64,000 bases of DNA from Allosphingosinicella indica. Lineage in GTDB: Bacteria; Pseudomonadota; Alphaproteobacteria; Sphingomonadales; Sphingomonadaceae. The translations under genes and the position numbers were made by a program. The notes under the pieces were generated by a model that did not search any database, had not been told where the DNA came from, and worked only from the letters and a program-made list of their open reading frames with translations. The stretch lies in NCBI RefSeq assembly GCF_900177405.1, contig NZ_LT840185.1, positions 1,293,501 to 1,357,500 of the forward strand, in the 5' to 3' direction. Of the stretch, positions 43,258 through 55,149 are shown piece by piece. Position 1 is the first letter of the stretch, and each line of letters starts with the position of its first letter.

Positions 43258-43677
43258 TCAGCGGCGTTTCGGTTTCGGCCTCAGGTCGCAGATCGCCTGG
43301 GCGACGCGTTCGCCGGTGGTGCCGGGAGTGGGTGGGCCGAGGCGGTCGAGCGCGCTGGCGGGCTCGCGGCTCTGGTTGAGGATCGCGCCGTCGGACGCGC
43401 GCTTCACCATCGCCAGCGGGGTGGAGAGCATCGGGCCGCACTCGACGGCTTCCTGCTGCTCCTCCTGCGCGGTGCCGTCGCCGCGCGGCTGCGCGAAGGT
43501 GGTGCGCCACCAGCCGTAGGTGACGCCGCCGCGCGTCTCGATCGACTTGCGGTCCACCTCGACCGCGCCGCCATCGACATGGCTGCCGACGCGCACCCAT
43601 TCGCTCTTAGCCGCAGGCGCGGCTCCGGCCGGCATGGCCGCGGCGGCCAGCAGCATGGCGATTGCAATCCTGGTCAT
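43258..43677 (-). CDS. Exported surface-adhesin-E-like protein
   Basis: A 139-residue exported protein: signal peptide MTRIAIAMLLAAAAMPAGA followed by SEWVRVGSHVDGGAVEVDRK, SIETRGGVTYGWWRTTFAQP, and a C-terminal AQAICDLRPKPKRR. The pattern of a short beta-rich domain with two cysteines resembles the surface-adhesin-E/DUF-type family found in proteobacteria. The role is unknown. ATG 43677 has GAGGGTAAG directly upstream and is preferred over the one at 43692. Confidence 0.65.
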   Translation of the reverse strand: MTRIAIAMLLAAAAMPAGAAPAAKSEWVRVGSHVDGGAVEVDRKSIETRGGVTYGWWRTTFAQPRGDGTAQEEQQEAVECGPMLSTPLAMVKRASDGAILNQSREPASALDRLGPPTPGTTGERVAQAICDLRPKPKRR

Positions 43678-43774
43678 CTTACCCTCCCTCAAGATGCGCG
43701 CGCCATCCTAGCGCATCGCACCGCCCGCCACACCGCCGCGACGAACGCGGCCGATCGCGCGGCGAAGGGGAGCG

Positions 43775-46321
<2,547 letters not shown>

Positions 46322-46328
46322 CTACCTC

Positions 46329-46416
46329 ACCGTCATGCTGAACTTGTTTCAGCATCCATCGCGGAGCCCTCGCGGCGGCCGAAACATGGATCCTGAAACG
46401 AGTTCAGGATGACGGC
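46329..46416. repeat. Nested palindromic repeat, family 1 copy C (opposite orientation)
   Basis: Here the order of the two hairpins is switched: ATGCTGAACTTGTTTCAGCAT comes first and TCCTGAAACGAGTTCAGGA second. It is therefore inverted relative to copies A and B. It lies in the ~200-base gap between yebC (3' end) and gyrB (5' end). Confidence 0.85.
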
Positions 46417-46437
46417 TGAGGGTGAAAAAGCGGGCGC

Positions 46438-47181
46438 CTACCCCAACTTTGCCATCACTTCGTCGGGCACTTCGTAATTGCCCCAGACGGTCTGCACGTC
46501 ATCATCGTCGTCGAGCGCGTCGATGAGCTTCAGCAGCGATCCGGCATCGTCCTCGCCCACCGTCACCGGGGTCTGCGGGCGCCAGGCGAGCTTGGTGCTC
46601 TCCGGCTCGCCGAGCGCGCCTTCCAGCGCCTTGGCGACTTCGTGGAGGCCGTCCTGCGCGGTCCAGATGGCGTGGCCTTCCTCGCTCGATTCAATATCGT
46701 CGGCGCCCGCCTCGATCGCGGCTTCAAGCACCTTTTCGGCATCGCCTGCGCCGGCGGGATATTCGATGAGGCCGAGCCGGTCGAAGCCGTGGCTCACCGA
46801 TCCGCTGGCTCCCAGATTGCCTCCGTTCTTAGAGAAGATCGTGCGGACGTTGGTCGCGGTGCGGTTGCGGTTGTCGGTCAGCGCCTCGACGATCAGCGAC
46901 ACGCCGCCGGGGCCGAAGCCCTCGTAGCGCAGCTCCTCGTAATTATCCCCCTCGCCGGCCGACGACTTGTCGATCGCGCGCTGGATATTGTCCTTGGGCA
47001 TCGATTGCGCCTTGGCGGCGAGCACTGCGGCACGCAGCCGCGGATTCATGTCGGGATCGGGCGTCCCCATCTTCGCCGCGACGGTGATTTCGCGCGACAG
47101 CTTGGAGAACATCGCCGAGCGCTTTTTGTCCTGCGCGCCCTTGCGATGCATGATGTTCTTGAACTTGCTATGGCCGGCCAT
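46438..47181 (-). CDS. YebC/PmpR-family protein
   Basis: A 247-residue YebC-family protein. The N-terminus [18 protein letters not shown] is diagnostic, followed by [50 protein letters not shown], and the acidic C-terminal [20 protein letters not shown]. Long regarded as a transcription factor, the family has more recently been linked to relief of ribosome stalling at proline-rich stretches. It is at the end of a gap with a family 1 repeat, 256 bases from gyrB. Confidence 0.95.
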   Translation of the reverse strand: MAGHSKFKNIMHRKGAQDKKRSAMFSKLSREITVAAKMGTPDPDMNPRLRAAVLAAKAQSMPKDNIQRAIDKSSAGEGDNYEELRYEGFGPGGVSLIVEALTDNRNRTATNVRTIFSKNGGNLGASGSVSHGFDRLGLIEYPAGAGDAEKVLEAAIEAGADDIESSEEGHAIWTAQDGLHEVAKALEGALGEPESTKLAWRPQTPVTVGEDDAGSLLKLIDALDDDDDVQTVWGNYEVPDEVMAKLG

Positions 47182-47209
47182 TGCCCGTCATCCTTTCCGT
47201 TTCTTTCCG

Positions 47210-47283
47210 ACATCGCGAGGCGCGCAGCGCTGCGGCGATCCATCGTCCTGGATTGCCGCGCGCCTGCGGCGCTCGCAATGACG
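47210..47283. repeat. Family 2 palindromic repeat copy C
   Basis: CATCGCGAGGCGCGCAGCGC...GCGATCCA pairs as an inverted copy with CCTGGATTGCCGCGCGCCTG...GCTCGCAATGACG. It lies between yebC and the GapR gene and ends within the GapR 3' end region. Confidence 0.75.
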
Positions 47284-47288
47284 AAACG

Positions 47289-47531
47289 TCAGCCCAGCCC
47301 GAGCGCAGCCTTATAGGTTTCGAGCAGCGCCTCGGCTTCGTCGCGGGCGTTCTTTTCCATCTTACGGAGGCGGACGATGGCGCGCATCGTCTTGGTGTCG
47401 TAGCCGCGCGCCTTGGCTTCGCCGTAGACGTCCTTGACGTCGTCGGCGATCGCCTTCTTCTCTTCCTCCAGCCGTTCGATACGCTCGATCAGCAATCGCA
47501 GCTCGTCGGCCGCGACGGTTCCTTCCGCCAT
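47289..47531 (-). CDS. gapR: GapR-family nucleoid-associated protein (DUF2312)
   Basis: An 80-residue alphaproteobacterial protein. In Caulobacter GapR encloses overtwisted DNA ahead of replication and transcription forks and stimulates topoisomerases. The sequence begins [20 protein letters not shown], then the basic/charged [20 protein letters not shown] and [20 protein letters not shown], which match the family helices. It is divergent from pyk (99 bases apart). Presence of gyrB close by on the same strand is fitting but not evidence of a functional link. Confidence 0.93.
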   Translation of the reverse strand: MAEGTVAADELRLLIERIERLEEEKKAIADDVKDVYGEAKARGYDTKTMRAIVRLRKMEKNARDEAEALLETYKAALGLG

Positions 47532-47630
47532 TCCATCTGCTCCGTGTTCGGGATGAGCCGCGGCGTCTAATCGGTCGGGCCGCGCCGCTCAAGGTTGCAC
47601 TGACACGCTTTGGCGTTATGCGCTCTCGCC

Positions 47631-49100
47631 ATGTCCGCCGCCACGATCAGCCCGTTCGTCCCGCGCAGCCGCAAGGTGCGCATCCTCGCGACGCTGGGCC
47701 CGGCGAGCGACACGCCGGAGATGATCCGCGCGCTGGCCGAGGCAGGGGCCGACGCCTTCCGCATCAACATGAGCCACGGCAGCCACGCCGATCACGCGCG
47801 CCGCATCGAGATGATCCGCGGGCTCGAGAAGGAGCTGGAGCGGCCGACCACCATCCTCGCCGATCTGCAGGGGCCGAAGCTGCGCGTCGGCCGATTCGCC
47901 GAAGGATCGGCGGTGGTGGAGACGGGCGCGCGCTTCACCTTCGATCGCGACACCGCGCCGGGCGACGCGACCCGCGCACCGCTGCCGCACGGCGAGATAT
48001 TCGACGCGGTGGAGGCGGGGACGCGGCTGCTGGTCGACGACGGCAAGCTGGTGTTCCGCGTGCTCGAAGTGACGCCCGACCGGATCGAGGCGGTGGCCGA
48101 GGTCGGCGGCACGATCTCGAACAACAAGGGGCTCAACGTCCCCGACGTGGTGCTGCCGCTCGCCGCGCTGACCGAGAAGGATCGTGCCGATCTCGCCTTT
48201 GCGCTGGAGCAGGGCGTCGATTGGGTCGCCCTCTCCTTTGTCCAGCGGCCTGAGGACGTGGCGGAGGCGCGGCGGCTGATCGGCGGCAAGGCGGCGCTGC
48301 TCGCCAAGATCGAGAAGCCGGCGGCGGTCGAGCGGCTGGAGGGCATATTGGAGCTCGCCGACGCGGTGATGGTCGCGCGCGGCGATCTCGGCGTCGAGCT
48401 GCCGCCCGAAGGCGTGCCGCCGCTTCAGAAGCAGATCGTCGAATCGGCGCGGCGGATGGGCCGGCCAGTGGTGGTTGCGACGCAGATGCTCGAATCGATG
48501 ATCACCTCGCCTTCGCCGACGCGCGCCGAAGTCTCCGACGTTGCGACCGCGGTCTATGACGGCGCCGACGCGATCATGCTCTCGGCGGAAAGCGCGTCGG
48601 GCCAGTTCCCGCGCGAGGCGGTGGCGATGATGAACCGCATCGCGACCAGCGCCGAGAACGATCCCAGCCATTATGCCCGCGTCCACTTCACCGAGACGCT
48701 GCCCGACGCGACGACCAACGACGCGATCGCGCGTGCGGCGAGCGAGATCGTGCGGACGGTGGGCGGATCGGCGATCGTCTGCTTCACTACCTCGGGCTCG
48801 ACTGCGCGGCGCGTGGCGCGCGAACGGCCGACGGTGCCACTGCTGGTGCTGACGCCCAGCCCCAAGACCGCGCGGCGGCTGGGGCTGCTGTGGGGCGCGC
48901 ATGCGGTGCGGACGCGGGACGTCAACAGCTTCGAGGAAATGGTCGGCAAGGCCAAGCGCATGGCGCTCCGCCACGGCATCGCCAGGGCCGGAGACCGGCT
49001 GGTGGTGACGGCGGGGGTGCCGTTCGGCACGCCGGGATCGACCAACGTGCTCCACGTCGTCCGCCTCGCAGGCGACGAGCTAGACCGGCACGCGGGCTGA
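47631..49100 (+). CDS. pyk: Pyruvate kinase
   Basis: Last step of glycolysis: phosphoenolpyruvate plus ADP to pyruvate plus ATP. The 489 residues have RKVRILATLGPASDTPEMI, RINMSHGSH, ILADLQGPKLRVG, and the catalytic lysine in LLAKIEKPAAVE. ADAVMVARGDLGVELPPEGV and GADAIMLSAESASGQFPREA complete the core, and a C-terminal domain follows. ATG 47631 is the sensible start; an in-frame TTG at 47610 would add 7 residues. Allosteric behaviour cannot be judged. Confidence 0.95.
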   Translation: MSAATISPFVPRSRKVRILATLGPASDTPEMIRALAEAGADAFRINMSHGSHADHARRIEMIRGLEKELERPTTILADLQGPKLRVGRFAEGSAVVETGARFTFDRDTAPGDATRAPLPHGEIFDAVEAGTRLLVDDGKLVFRVLEVTPDRIEAVAEVGGTISNNKGLNVPDVVLPLAALTEKDRADLAFALEQGVDWVALSFVQRPEDVAEARRLIGGKAALLAKIEKPAAVERLEGILELADAVMVARGDLGVELPPEGVPPLQKQIVESARRMGRPVVVATQMLESMITSPSPTRAEVSDVATAVYDGADAIMLSAESASGQFPREAVAMMNRIATSAENDPSHYARVHFTETLPDATTNDAIARAASEIVRTVGGSAIVCFTTSGSTARRVARERPTVPLLVLTPSPKTARRLGLLWGAHAVRTRDVNSFEEMVGKAKRMALRHGIARAGDRLVVTAGVPFGTPGSTNVLHVVRLAGDELDRHAG

Positions 49101-49106
49101 GGCCCT

Positions 49107-49179
49107 CATTGTCATCCCCGCGAAAGCGGGGATCCATACCGCGGCGCCACTGGGTTCCCGCTTTCGCGGGAATGACAGG
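49107..49179. repeat. Family 3 palindromic repeat
   Basis: CATCCCCGCGAAAGCGGGGA and GTTCCCGCTTTCGCGGGAAT are hairpins ~20 bases apart; the two halves are also inverted copies of one another (TCATTGTCATCCCCGCG against CGCGGGAATGACAGG). It lies in the 87-base gap between the convergent pyk and rlmN genes, so it can serve both as terminator. Confidence 0.8.
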
Positions 49180-49187
49180 GAGTGCGC

Positions 49188-50399
49188 TTAGACCGCCGCA
49201 GCTTCCAGCGCGGCGGATTTCTCGGCGGCCATCCGGTCGAGCTCGGCGCGGCTCTTCTTCTCGGCGGCGGACTTGAGCTGACCGCAGGCGGCCATGATGT
49301 CGCGTCCGCGCGGGGTGCGGATCGGCGCAGAGATACCAGCCTCGAACACGATGTTCGAGAAGCGGCGGACACGGTCCGGGTCCGAGCATTCATATTCGGC
49401 GCCCGGCCAAGGGTTGAACGGGATGAGGTTCACCTTCGCGGGCAGCTTGTAGGCCTTGATCAGCCGCACCAGCTCGCGCGCGTCGGCGTCGCTGTCGTTC
49501 TTGTCCTTCAGCATCACATATTCGAAGGTGATGCGCCGCGCGTTGTTCGCGCCAGGATAATCGGCGCAGGCCTGGAGCAGCGACTCAATCCCGTATTTGC
49601 GGTTCAGGGGCACGATCTCGTCGCGCACTTCCTTGGTCACCGCGTGGAGCGAGACCGCAAGGTTGACGCCGATCTCCTCGCCCGCGCGCGCCATCATCGG
49701 CACCACGCCCGAGGTCGAGAGCGTGATCCGGCGGCGCGAAAGGCCGATGCCGTCGCCGTCCATGACGATCTTGAGCGCCGCCTTCACATTGTCGAAATTG
49801 TAGAGCGGCTCGCCCATGCCCATCATCACGATGTTGGAGAGCAGGCGCCCTTCCGGCTGGCTCGGCCATTCGCCGAGCGCGTCACGCGCCAGCATCACCT
49901 GGCCGACGATCTCGGATGCGGTGAGGTTGCGCACCAGCTTCATCGTGCCGGTGTGGCAGAAGCGGCAGTTGAGCGTGCAGCCGACCTGGCTGGAGACGCA
50001 GAGCGTGCCGCGATCGGCGTCCGGGATGAACACCATCTCGTAATCATGGCCGTCGTCGGTCTTGAGCAGCCATTTGCGCGTGCCGTCGGTCGAGACCTGC
50101 GCCACCACCGTCTCGGGCCGCGCGATCACGAAGCGTTCGGCGAGCCAGGGATGCTGCGCCTTGGCGATGTCGGTCATCGCGGCGAAATCGGTGGCGCCGC
50201 GGTTGTAGATCCAGTGCCAGAGCTGCTTGGCGCGCAGCTTCGCTTGGCGTGGCTCCATGCCCGCGGTTTCCAGTTCCGCGCGGATCGCATCCTTGGAAAG
50301 ACCGGTGAGATCGACACGGCCGTCGGCGCGCGGAACGGCGGCGCGCGGAACGGGAACCGGGTCGATATGCCCGGGGATCGGCATGGCTGCGGCTGTCAT
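49188..50399 (-). CDS. rlmN: 23S rRNA (adenine-2503-C2)-methyltransferase
   Basis: Radical-SAM enzyme that methylates A2503 of 23S rRNA and A37 of some tRNAs. The 403 residues contain the CxxxCxxC cluster motif [66 protein letters not shown], and the second catalytic cysteine in DIMAACGQL. The frame opens with TTG 50432; ATG 50399 gives the usual N-terminus ([18 protein letters not shown]) and is preferred. It converges with pyk across a family 3 repeat. Confidence 0.96.
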   Translation of the reverse strand: MTAAAMPIPGHIDPVPVPRAAVPRADGRVDLTGLSKDAIRAELETAGMEPRQAKLRAKQLWHWIYNRGATDFAAMTDIAKAQHPWLAERFVIARPETVVAQVSTDGTRKWLLKTDDGHDYEMVFIPDADRGTLCVSSQVGCTLNCRFCHTGTMKLVRNLTASEIVGQVMLARDALGEWPSQPEGRLLSNIVMMGMGEPLYNFDNVKAALKIVMDGDGIGLSRRRITLSTSGVVPMMARAGEEIGVNLAVSLHAVTKEVRDEIVPLNRKYGIESLLQACADYPGANNARRITFEYVMLKDKNDSDADARELVRLIKAYKLPAKVNLIPFNPWPGAEYECSDPDRVRRFSNIVFEAGISAPIRTPRGRDIMAACGQLKSAAEKKSRAELDRMAAEKSAALEAAAV

Positions 50400-50453
50400 G
50401 ATGCAGCGCGACATAGTGGATTTCGCACGCAATTTAAATCCCGCGCGTGCCGA

Positions 50454-52229
50454 TCAGGCCGCCAGCCCCTCGAACTGGAGGCGGGCGAGGCGGGCGTAAA
50501 GGCCGCCTTCGGCGTTGAGGCTGTCGTGGGTGCCTTCCTCGACGATGCGGCCGTGATCCATCACGATGATCCGGTCGGCGGCGCGGACGGTGGCGAGGCG
50601 GTGGGCGATGACGAGCGTGGTCCGGCCCTCGACCAGCCGTTCGAGCGAGGCCTGCACCAGGCGCTCGCTTTCGGCGTCAAGCGCGGAGGTCGCTTCGTCG
50701 AGCAGCAGCAGCGGCGCATCGCGCAGGATCGCGCGGGCGATGGCGATACGCTGGCGCTGCCCGCCCGACAGCCGCGCGCCACCTTCACCGAGGAAGGTGT
50801 CGAGGCCTTGCGGCAGGCGGCGGAGGAATTCGGCGGCGTTGGCGGCTTCGGCCGAAGCCCAGAGCTCGTCGTCGCTCGCATCCCAGCGGCCATAGCGCAG
50901 GTTGTCGCGCGCCGATGCGGCGAAGATCACCGTCTCCTGCGGCACCAGCGCGATACGCGCGCGGACCTCGGCCGGATCAGCTTCGCGCAGGTCCACGCCG
51001 TCGAGCAGCACCGCGCCCGCATCGGGATCGTAAAAGCGCTGGGCGAGCTGGAAGAGTGTCGATTTGCCGGCGCCCGACGGGCCGACCACCGCCAGCGTTT
51101 CGCCGGCGCGAACTTCGAGGTTGAAGTCCTCCAGCGCGCTCACCTCGCGGCGGGTCGGATAATGGAAGGTGACTTGATCGAAGCGGAGCAGCCCGCGCGC
51201 CGGCGCGGGGAGCGGCACCGGGCTGGCGGGTGCGCGGATCTCGGGGACTTCGGCGAGCAGTTCGGACAGGCGCCCGGCGGCGCCGGCGCCGCGCAGCAGC
51301 TCGCCATAGACTTCGGTCAGCGCGCCGAGCGATCCCGCGACGAGGCCGCCGGTGAGCACGAAGGCGGCGACGGTGCCGCCGGACAATTGCCCCGCCGCGA
51401 CGTCGAGCGCGGCCTGCCACATCACCATCGTGATCGATCCGAACACCAGAGTGATGACGATGCCGGTCATGAACGCGCGGACCAGAATGCGGCGCCGCGC
51501 AATGCCGAACGCATCCTCGACAGCGCCGCCGAACCGTTCACCCTCGCGCCGTTCCTGGCCGAACGCCTGAACGATCTTCATCGCGCCAAGCGTCTCGGCG
51601 ACGATTGCGCCGACGTCCGCCACGCGATCCTGGCTGGTCCGAGACATCGCGCGCAGCCGCCGGCCGAGCACGACGATCGGCACGAGCACCAGCGGAATGC
51701 CGATCAGCAGAAAGGCGGTGAGCTTGGGGGCGAGGGTGAAGAGATAGGCGATGCCGCCGATCCCCATCACGATGTTGCGCAGTGCGACCGACACGGTCGA
51801 TCCAACCACGGTCTCGATCACCGTCGTATCGGCGGTGAGCCGCGAGGCGATTTCCGACGGGCGGTTCTCCTCGAAGAAGCGCGGCTCCATGCGCAGCAGA
51901 TTGGTCTGCACGCCGCGGCGGATGTCGGCAACGACGCGCTCGCCGAGCCAGGAGACCGAATAGAAGCGCACCGCGGTCGCCAGCGCCATTACGCAGACGA
52001 TAAACAGCAGATAGGCGAAATGCTGCGACACGTCGCCCGACGCGCCGGCGGCGAAGCCCCTGTCGATCACGCGCCGGAAACCGTCCGGAATTGCCAGCGT
52101 CGCGGCGGCGGCGACGAGGAGGGCAATAGCGGCGACGGCGATGCGGCCTGGATATCGCACCGCATGACGCCATATCATGGCGAGATTGCCGAGCTTGCGC
52201 TCCAGCTTCGCATCCCCCGTGTCGCTCAT
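50454..52229 (-). CDS. ABC exporter, transmembrane plus ATPase in one chain (MsbA/multidrug type)
   Basis: A 591-residue half-transporter. Six membrane segments occupy about residues 35-320 (MALATAVRFYSVSWLG, TVSVALRNIVMGIGGIAYLF, GTVAAFVLTGGLVAGSLG). The ATPase domain has Walker A AVVGPSGAGKSTLFQLAQRF, signature LSGGQRQRIAIARAI, and Walker B LLLLDEATSALDAESERLV. It belongs to the lipid A/multidrug exporter class and presumably acts as a homodimer. The substrate is unknown. It starts 140 bases from the divergent PHA depolymerase gene. Confidence 0.9.
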   Translation of the reverse strand: MSDTGDAKLERKLGNLAMIWRHAVRYPGRIAVAAIALLVAAAATLAIPDGFRRVIDRGFAAGASGDVSQHFAYLLFIVCVMALATAVRFYSVSWLGERVVADIRRGVQTNLLRMEPRFFEENRPSEIASRLTADTTVIETVVGSTVSVALRNIVMGIGGIAYLFTLAPKLTAFLLIGIPLVLVPIVVLGRRLRAMSRTSQDRVADVGAIVAETLGAMKIVQAFGQERREGERFGGAVEDAFGIARRRILVRAFMTGIVITLVFGSITMVMWQAALDVAAGQLSGGTVAAFVLTGGLVAGSLGALTEVYGELLRGAGAAGRLSELLAEVPEIRAPASPVPLPAPARGLLRFDQVTFHYPTRREVSALEDFNLEVRAGETLAVVGPSGAGKSTLFQLAQRFYDPDAGAVLLDGVDLREADPAEVRARIALVPQETVIFAASARDNLRYGRWDASDDELWASAEAANAAEFLRRLPQGLDTFLGEGGARLSGGQRQRIAIARAILRDAPLLLLDEATSALDAESERLVQASLERLVEGRTTLVIAHRLATVRAADRIIVMDHGRIVEEGTHDSLNAEGGLYARLARLQFEGLAA

Positions 52230-52369
52230 GGCTTTCGCACCTAGCAGCGCGCGGGGCGCCGCTCAATCAGGGCAAGCGGCGAATACGGCAGCGGAACGAT
52301 GAGGCGCTGTTAAGTCTTGTATGCGAACTGACTGTCGTTACCATACCCGTCAAACGGGGAGCTTCCGAT

Positions 52370-53590
52370 TTGCTTTACGACGCTTATGAAATGCAGCGCT
52401 CGCTGCTCGCGGGTGCGAGCACGCTCGCGAACATCGGGGCGGGCTGGATGCAGAATCCCGCCAACCCCTTCGCCTACAGCTCGGCGGGGCCGATCGTCGC
52501 CGCCGCGCTCGACGTGTTCGCGCACGCCTCGGCGCCGCGTGGCAAACCGGAATTCGGGCTGCATACGACCACCGTCGATGGCCGCGAGGTCGCGGTGCAT
52601 GAGGAGATCGTCCTCAAGAAGCCGTTCGGCCAGTTGAAGCATTTCCGCCGCGAAGGCGTCGAGGGCGGCGAGAAGTTGCTGATCGTCGCGCCGATGTCGG
52701 GCCATTATGCGACGCTGCTGCGCGGAACGGTCGAGCGGATGCTGCCGCGCCACGACGTCTACATCACCGACTGGCGCGACGCGAAGTTGGTCCCGCTCGC
52801 CGACGGCAGCTTCAACCTCGACGATTATATCGATTATCTGGTCGCCTTCCTCGAGCATATCGGGCCGGGCGCGCACATGCTCGCGGTCTGCCAGCCGTCG
52901 GTCCCCGCTTACGCCGCCGCGGCGGTGATGAGCGAGCAGCGCCACCCGGCGCGGCCCAAGACGCTGACGATGATGGGCGGGCCGATCGACACGCGCGAAG
53001 CGCCGACCGCGGTCAATACGCTGGCGACGCAGCGCCCGCACGCCTGGTTCCAGCAGAATGTCATCGCCACCGTGCCGTTCGGCTATCCGGGCGCGGGCCG
53101 CTCGGTCTATCCGGGCTTCCTCCAGCTCGCCGGCTTCATGACGATGAACCTCGGCAGCCACCTCACCAGCCATTGGGAGATGTTCAAGCATCTCGTCGAG
53201 GGCGATGGCGAGGGTGCGGACGCGACCAAGGATTTCTACGACGAATATCGCGCGGTCTGCGACATGACCTCGGAATTCTACCTGCAGACGGTGGACGTGG
53301 TGTTCCAGCGCCATTTGCTGCCCAAGGGCGAGATGATGCACCGCGGCAACCGCGTCGATCCGGCGGCGATCGCCGACATCGCGATCCTCGCCATCGAGGG
53401 CGAGCGGGATGACATTTCAGGGATCGGCCAGACCAAGGCAGCGCTCGACATCTCGACCGGGCTGCCGAAGGGTAAGAAGAAATATCATATGGCAGAAGGC
53501 GTCGGCCATTACGGCATCTTCAACGGCAGCAAGTGGCGCGACCGCATCGCGCCGGTCGTCGAGGAGTGGATCGCCAGCCACAAGGGCTGA
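52370..53590 (+). CDS. phaZ: Intracellular polyhydroxyalkanoate depolymerase
   Basis: Mobilises stored PHB granules. The 406 residues match the PhaZ depolymerase family: MLYDAYEMQRSLLAGAS, PKPFGQLKHF-type segment KKPFGQLKHFRREGVEG, and APMSGHYATLLRGTVE. The nucleophile appears as Cys in AVCQPSVPAYAAAAV, a known feature of this family, with Asp in EGERDDISGIGQT and His in EGVGHYGIFNGS. TTG 52370 is preceded by CGGGGAG. Together with phbB at the left end, the window carries synthesis and breakdown genes of PHB. Confidence 0.92.
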   Translation: MLYDAYEMQRSLLAGASTLANIGAGWMQNPANPFAYSSAGPIVAAALDVFAHASAPRGKPEFGLHTTTVDGREVAVHEEIVLKKPFGQLKHFRREGVEGGEKLLIVAPMSGHYATLLRGTVERMLPRHDVYITDWRDAKLVPLADGSFNLDDYIDYLVAFLEHIGPGAHMLAVCQPSVPAYAAAAVMSEQRHPARPKTLTMMGGPIDTREAPTAVNTLATQRPHAWFQQNVIATVPFGYPGAGRSVYPGFLQLAGFMTMNLGSHLTSHWEMFKHLVEGDGEGADATKDFYDEYRAVCDMTSEFYLQTVDVVFQRHLLPKGEMMHRGNRVDPAAIADIAILAIEGERDDISGIGQTKAALDISTGLPKGKKKYHMAEGVGHYGIFNGSKWRDRIAPVVEEWIASHKG

Positions 53591-53603
53591 CGCGAACTTC
53601 AAT

Positions 53604-54185
53604 TTAGCGTGCGCCGACCCAGTCGGCGACTTCGCCGGCGATCTGGTTGGCGGCTTGGTTGAGCGCGGGGGCGACAATGTTCCGCTCCGCCGCGCCGACC
53701 GGGATGCGCGTCTCGAACCGGCGCGTCTCGGTCGCGCCGCCGCGTGCCAGCACCGCGTCATAAGCGGCGACCGCCTCCATCGTCCGCGCATCGAGCCCGA
53801 ACTGGCTCAAGCGCCCGCCCAGCCGCGCGCTGGCTTCGGCGCTGGTCGACAGCGGATCGAAGGTCGCGCGGCCGGTACGCGCGGTGATCACGTCGGCGAG
53901 TACCTGGCGGAACAGCCGGTCCGGGTTCGACACCCATTGCGCATCCTTGAGATAGGCGACTTCGGTCTCGCTCGACTGCACCGGGATGCGGTTGTTGCGC
54001 AGCATCTCGGGCAGCGAGGGCGCGGCGACGATGACGGCGTTGGCGGCGGCGGGCGCGCCCGCGCTCGCGGCAGGGGGCTGCGTCGCGCTCAGCGTCAGCA
54101 GCTTGTCGGGCACTTTGCCGCCGAAGCTGCAGCCGGCCAGCGCGAGCGCCGCGGCCGCGGTGGTGAGGAATGCGCGGTTCGTCAT
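53604..54185 (-). CDS. ABC-transport auxiliary lipoprotein (PqiC/Mla-associated type)
   Basis: A 193-residue lipoprotein with lipobox ALALAGCSFGG at residue ~20. The mature part (VAAPSLPEMLRNNRIPVQSS, AYLKDAQWVSNPDRLFRQVL, RTGRATFDPLS) matches ABC-type transport auxiliary lipoproteins of the PqiC kind. It is the last gene of the Mla-type operon. The short overlap with the MCE protein gene suggests it anchors the machinery at the outer membrane. ATG 54185 is preferred over 54197. Confidence 0.85.
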   Translation of the reverse strand: MTNRAFLTTAAAALALAGCSFGGKVPDKLLTLSATQPPAASAGAPAAANAVIVAAPSLPEMLRNNRIPVQSSETEVAYLKDAQWVSNPDRLFRQVLADVITARTGRATFDPLSTSAEASARLGGRLSQFGLDARTMEAVAAYDAVLARGGATETRRFETRIPVGAAERNIVAPALNQAANQIAGEVADWVGAR

Positions 54186-54186
54186 C

Positions 54187-55149
54187 TCAGGGCTCATAGT
54201 CCGGCAGTTTCGGGGATCCGATCAGCGCGCCGGCGCCCTGCCGGTCGATCTTTTCGGAGATGGAGCGAAGCGATTCGGAGGTCGCGCGCAGATCACGAAC
54301 CAGAATGTTCACTTCGGGCAGCGTCTGCGTCGCGACGGTGTTCATCGCCGGCCGCGTTTCATTGAGCGTCTGTTCGAGCGCGGCGAGGCTGCGCTCGGCG
54401 CTCTGCACCGTCTTGCGCAAATCCTGGACAAGCGGCTTGCCGTCCTGGTTGAGCATCTGGTTGGTGGTGCCGGCGAGCTGGCCGATCTGCTCGGCGGCGA
54501 CCCCGGCCTGGCGGAGCGTGGTGCGCGTCTCGGCGAGCGTCGCCGCGATCTCGGGCGAGCGGTCGGCGAGCGAGCGGCTGATGTCCTGCACATTTTCAAG
54601 GATCGACGCGATCGACGCCTGGTTGCGGTCGGAAAGCAGCTCGGTCAGCCGCTCGGCAAGCGTCGAGACGCGCTCCAGAAGCTCCGGCGCGCTGTTGAGC
54701 AACTGGCCGAGCGCGCCCGGCTTGGTCGGGATCACCGGCACGCCATAAGGGCATTGCGACAGCGGATCGGTTTCGGGGCACTGGATCGGCGGCGCGCCGC
54801 TCGGCGCCGGATCGAGCTGGATCTGCGAAACGCCGGTGAAGCCCACGCCCTGGATGGTCGCGGTGGTGCCCTGCAGGATCGGCGTGGTCGAGCGGACCGA
54901 GATGCGGACGCGGATGAATTCGGGCGTCTTGGGCTCGAGGTTGATCGATTCGATCTGGCCCACGGGAACGCCCGAGAAAGTGACCGCACTGCCCTTGGCG
55001 AGCCCGTCCACCGCCTGCTTGAAGAAGATGTCGTAGCGCTGCGTATCCTCGCCCGACAACTGGCTCAGCCAGATGATGAAGGCGATCACGGCGACGATGA
55101 GCCCCATGACGACGCCGCCGACCAGCACATGGTTCGATCTGGTTTCCAT
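54187..55149 (-). CDS. mlaD: MlaD-type MCE-domain phospholipid-binding protein
   Basis: A 320-residue periplasmic MCE protein. One N-terminal membrane helix (VLVGGVVMGLIVAVIAFIIW) precedes the MCE domain at residues ~40-115 (DIFFKQAVDGLAKGSAVTFS, GVPVGQIESINLEP, VGFTGVSQIQLDP). A helical tail follows, rich in repeats such as LAALEQTLNETRPAMNTVAT, possibly forming a tunnel. It shuttles phospholipids between membranes with MlaE, MlaF and the lipoprotein. The ATG overlaps the MlaF stop by one base. Confidence 0.93.
   Translation of the reverse strand: METRSNHVLVGGVVMGLIVAVIAFIIWLSQLSGEDTQRYDIFFKQAVDGLAKGSAVTFSGVPVGQIESINLEPKTPEFIRVRISVRSTTPILQGTTATIQGVGFTGVSQIQLDPAPSGAPPIQCPETDPLSQCPYGVPVIPTKPGALGQLLNSAPELLERVSTLAERLTELLSDRNQASIASILENVQDISRSLADRSPEIAATLAETRTTLRQAGVAAEQIGQLAGTTNQMLNQDGKPLVQDLRKTVQSAERSLAALEQTLNETRPAMNTVATQTLPEVNILVRDLRATSESLRSISEKIDRQGAGALIGSPKLPDYEP

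Noticed and set aside
49182-52244. A 1,020-residue plus-strand open frame
   Set aside because: Antisense to rlmN and the ABC exporter; composition is that of a shadow frame.
53409-54365. A 318-residue plus-strand frame after phaZ
   Set aside because: It overlaps phaZ in another frame and is antisense to the lipoprotein and MlaD genes, which are well supported.
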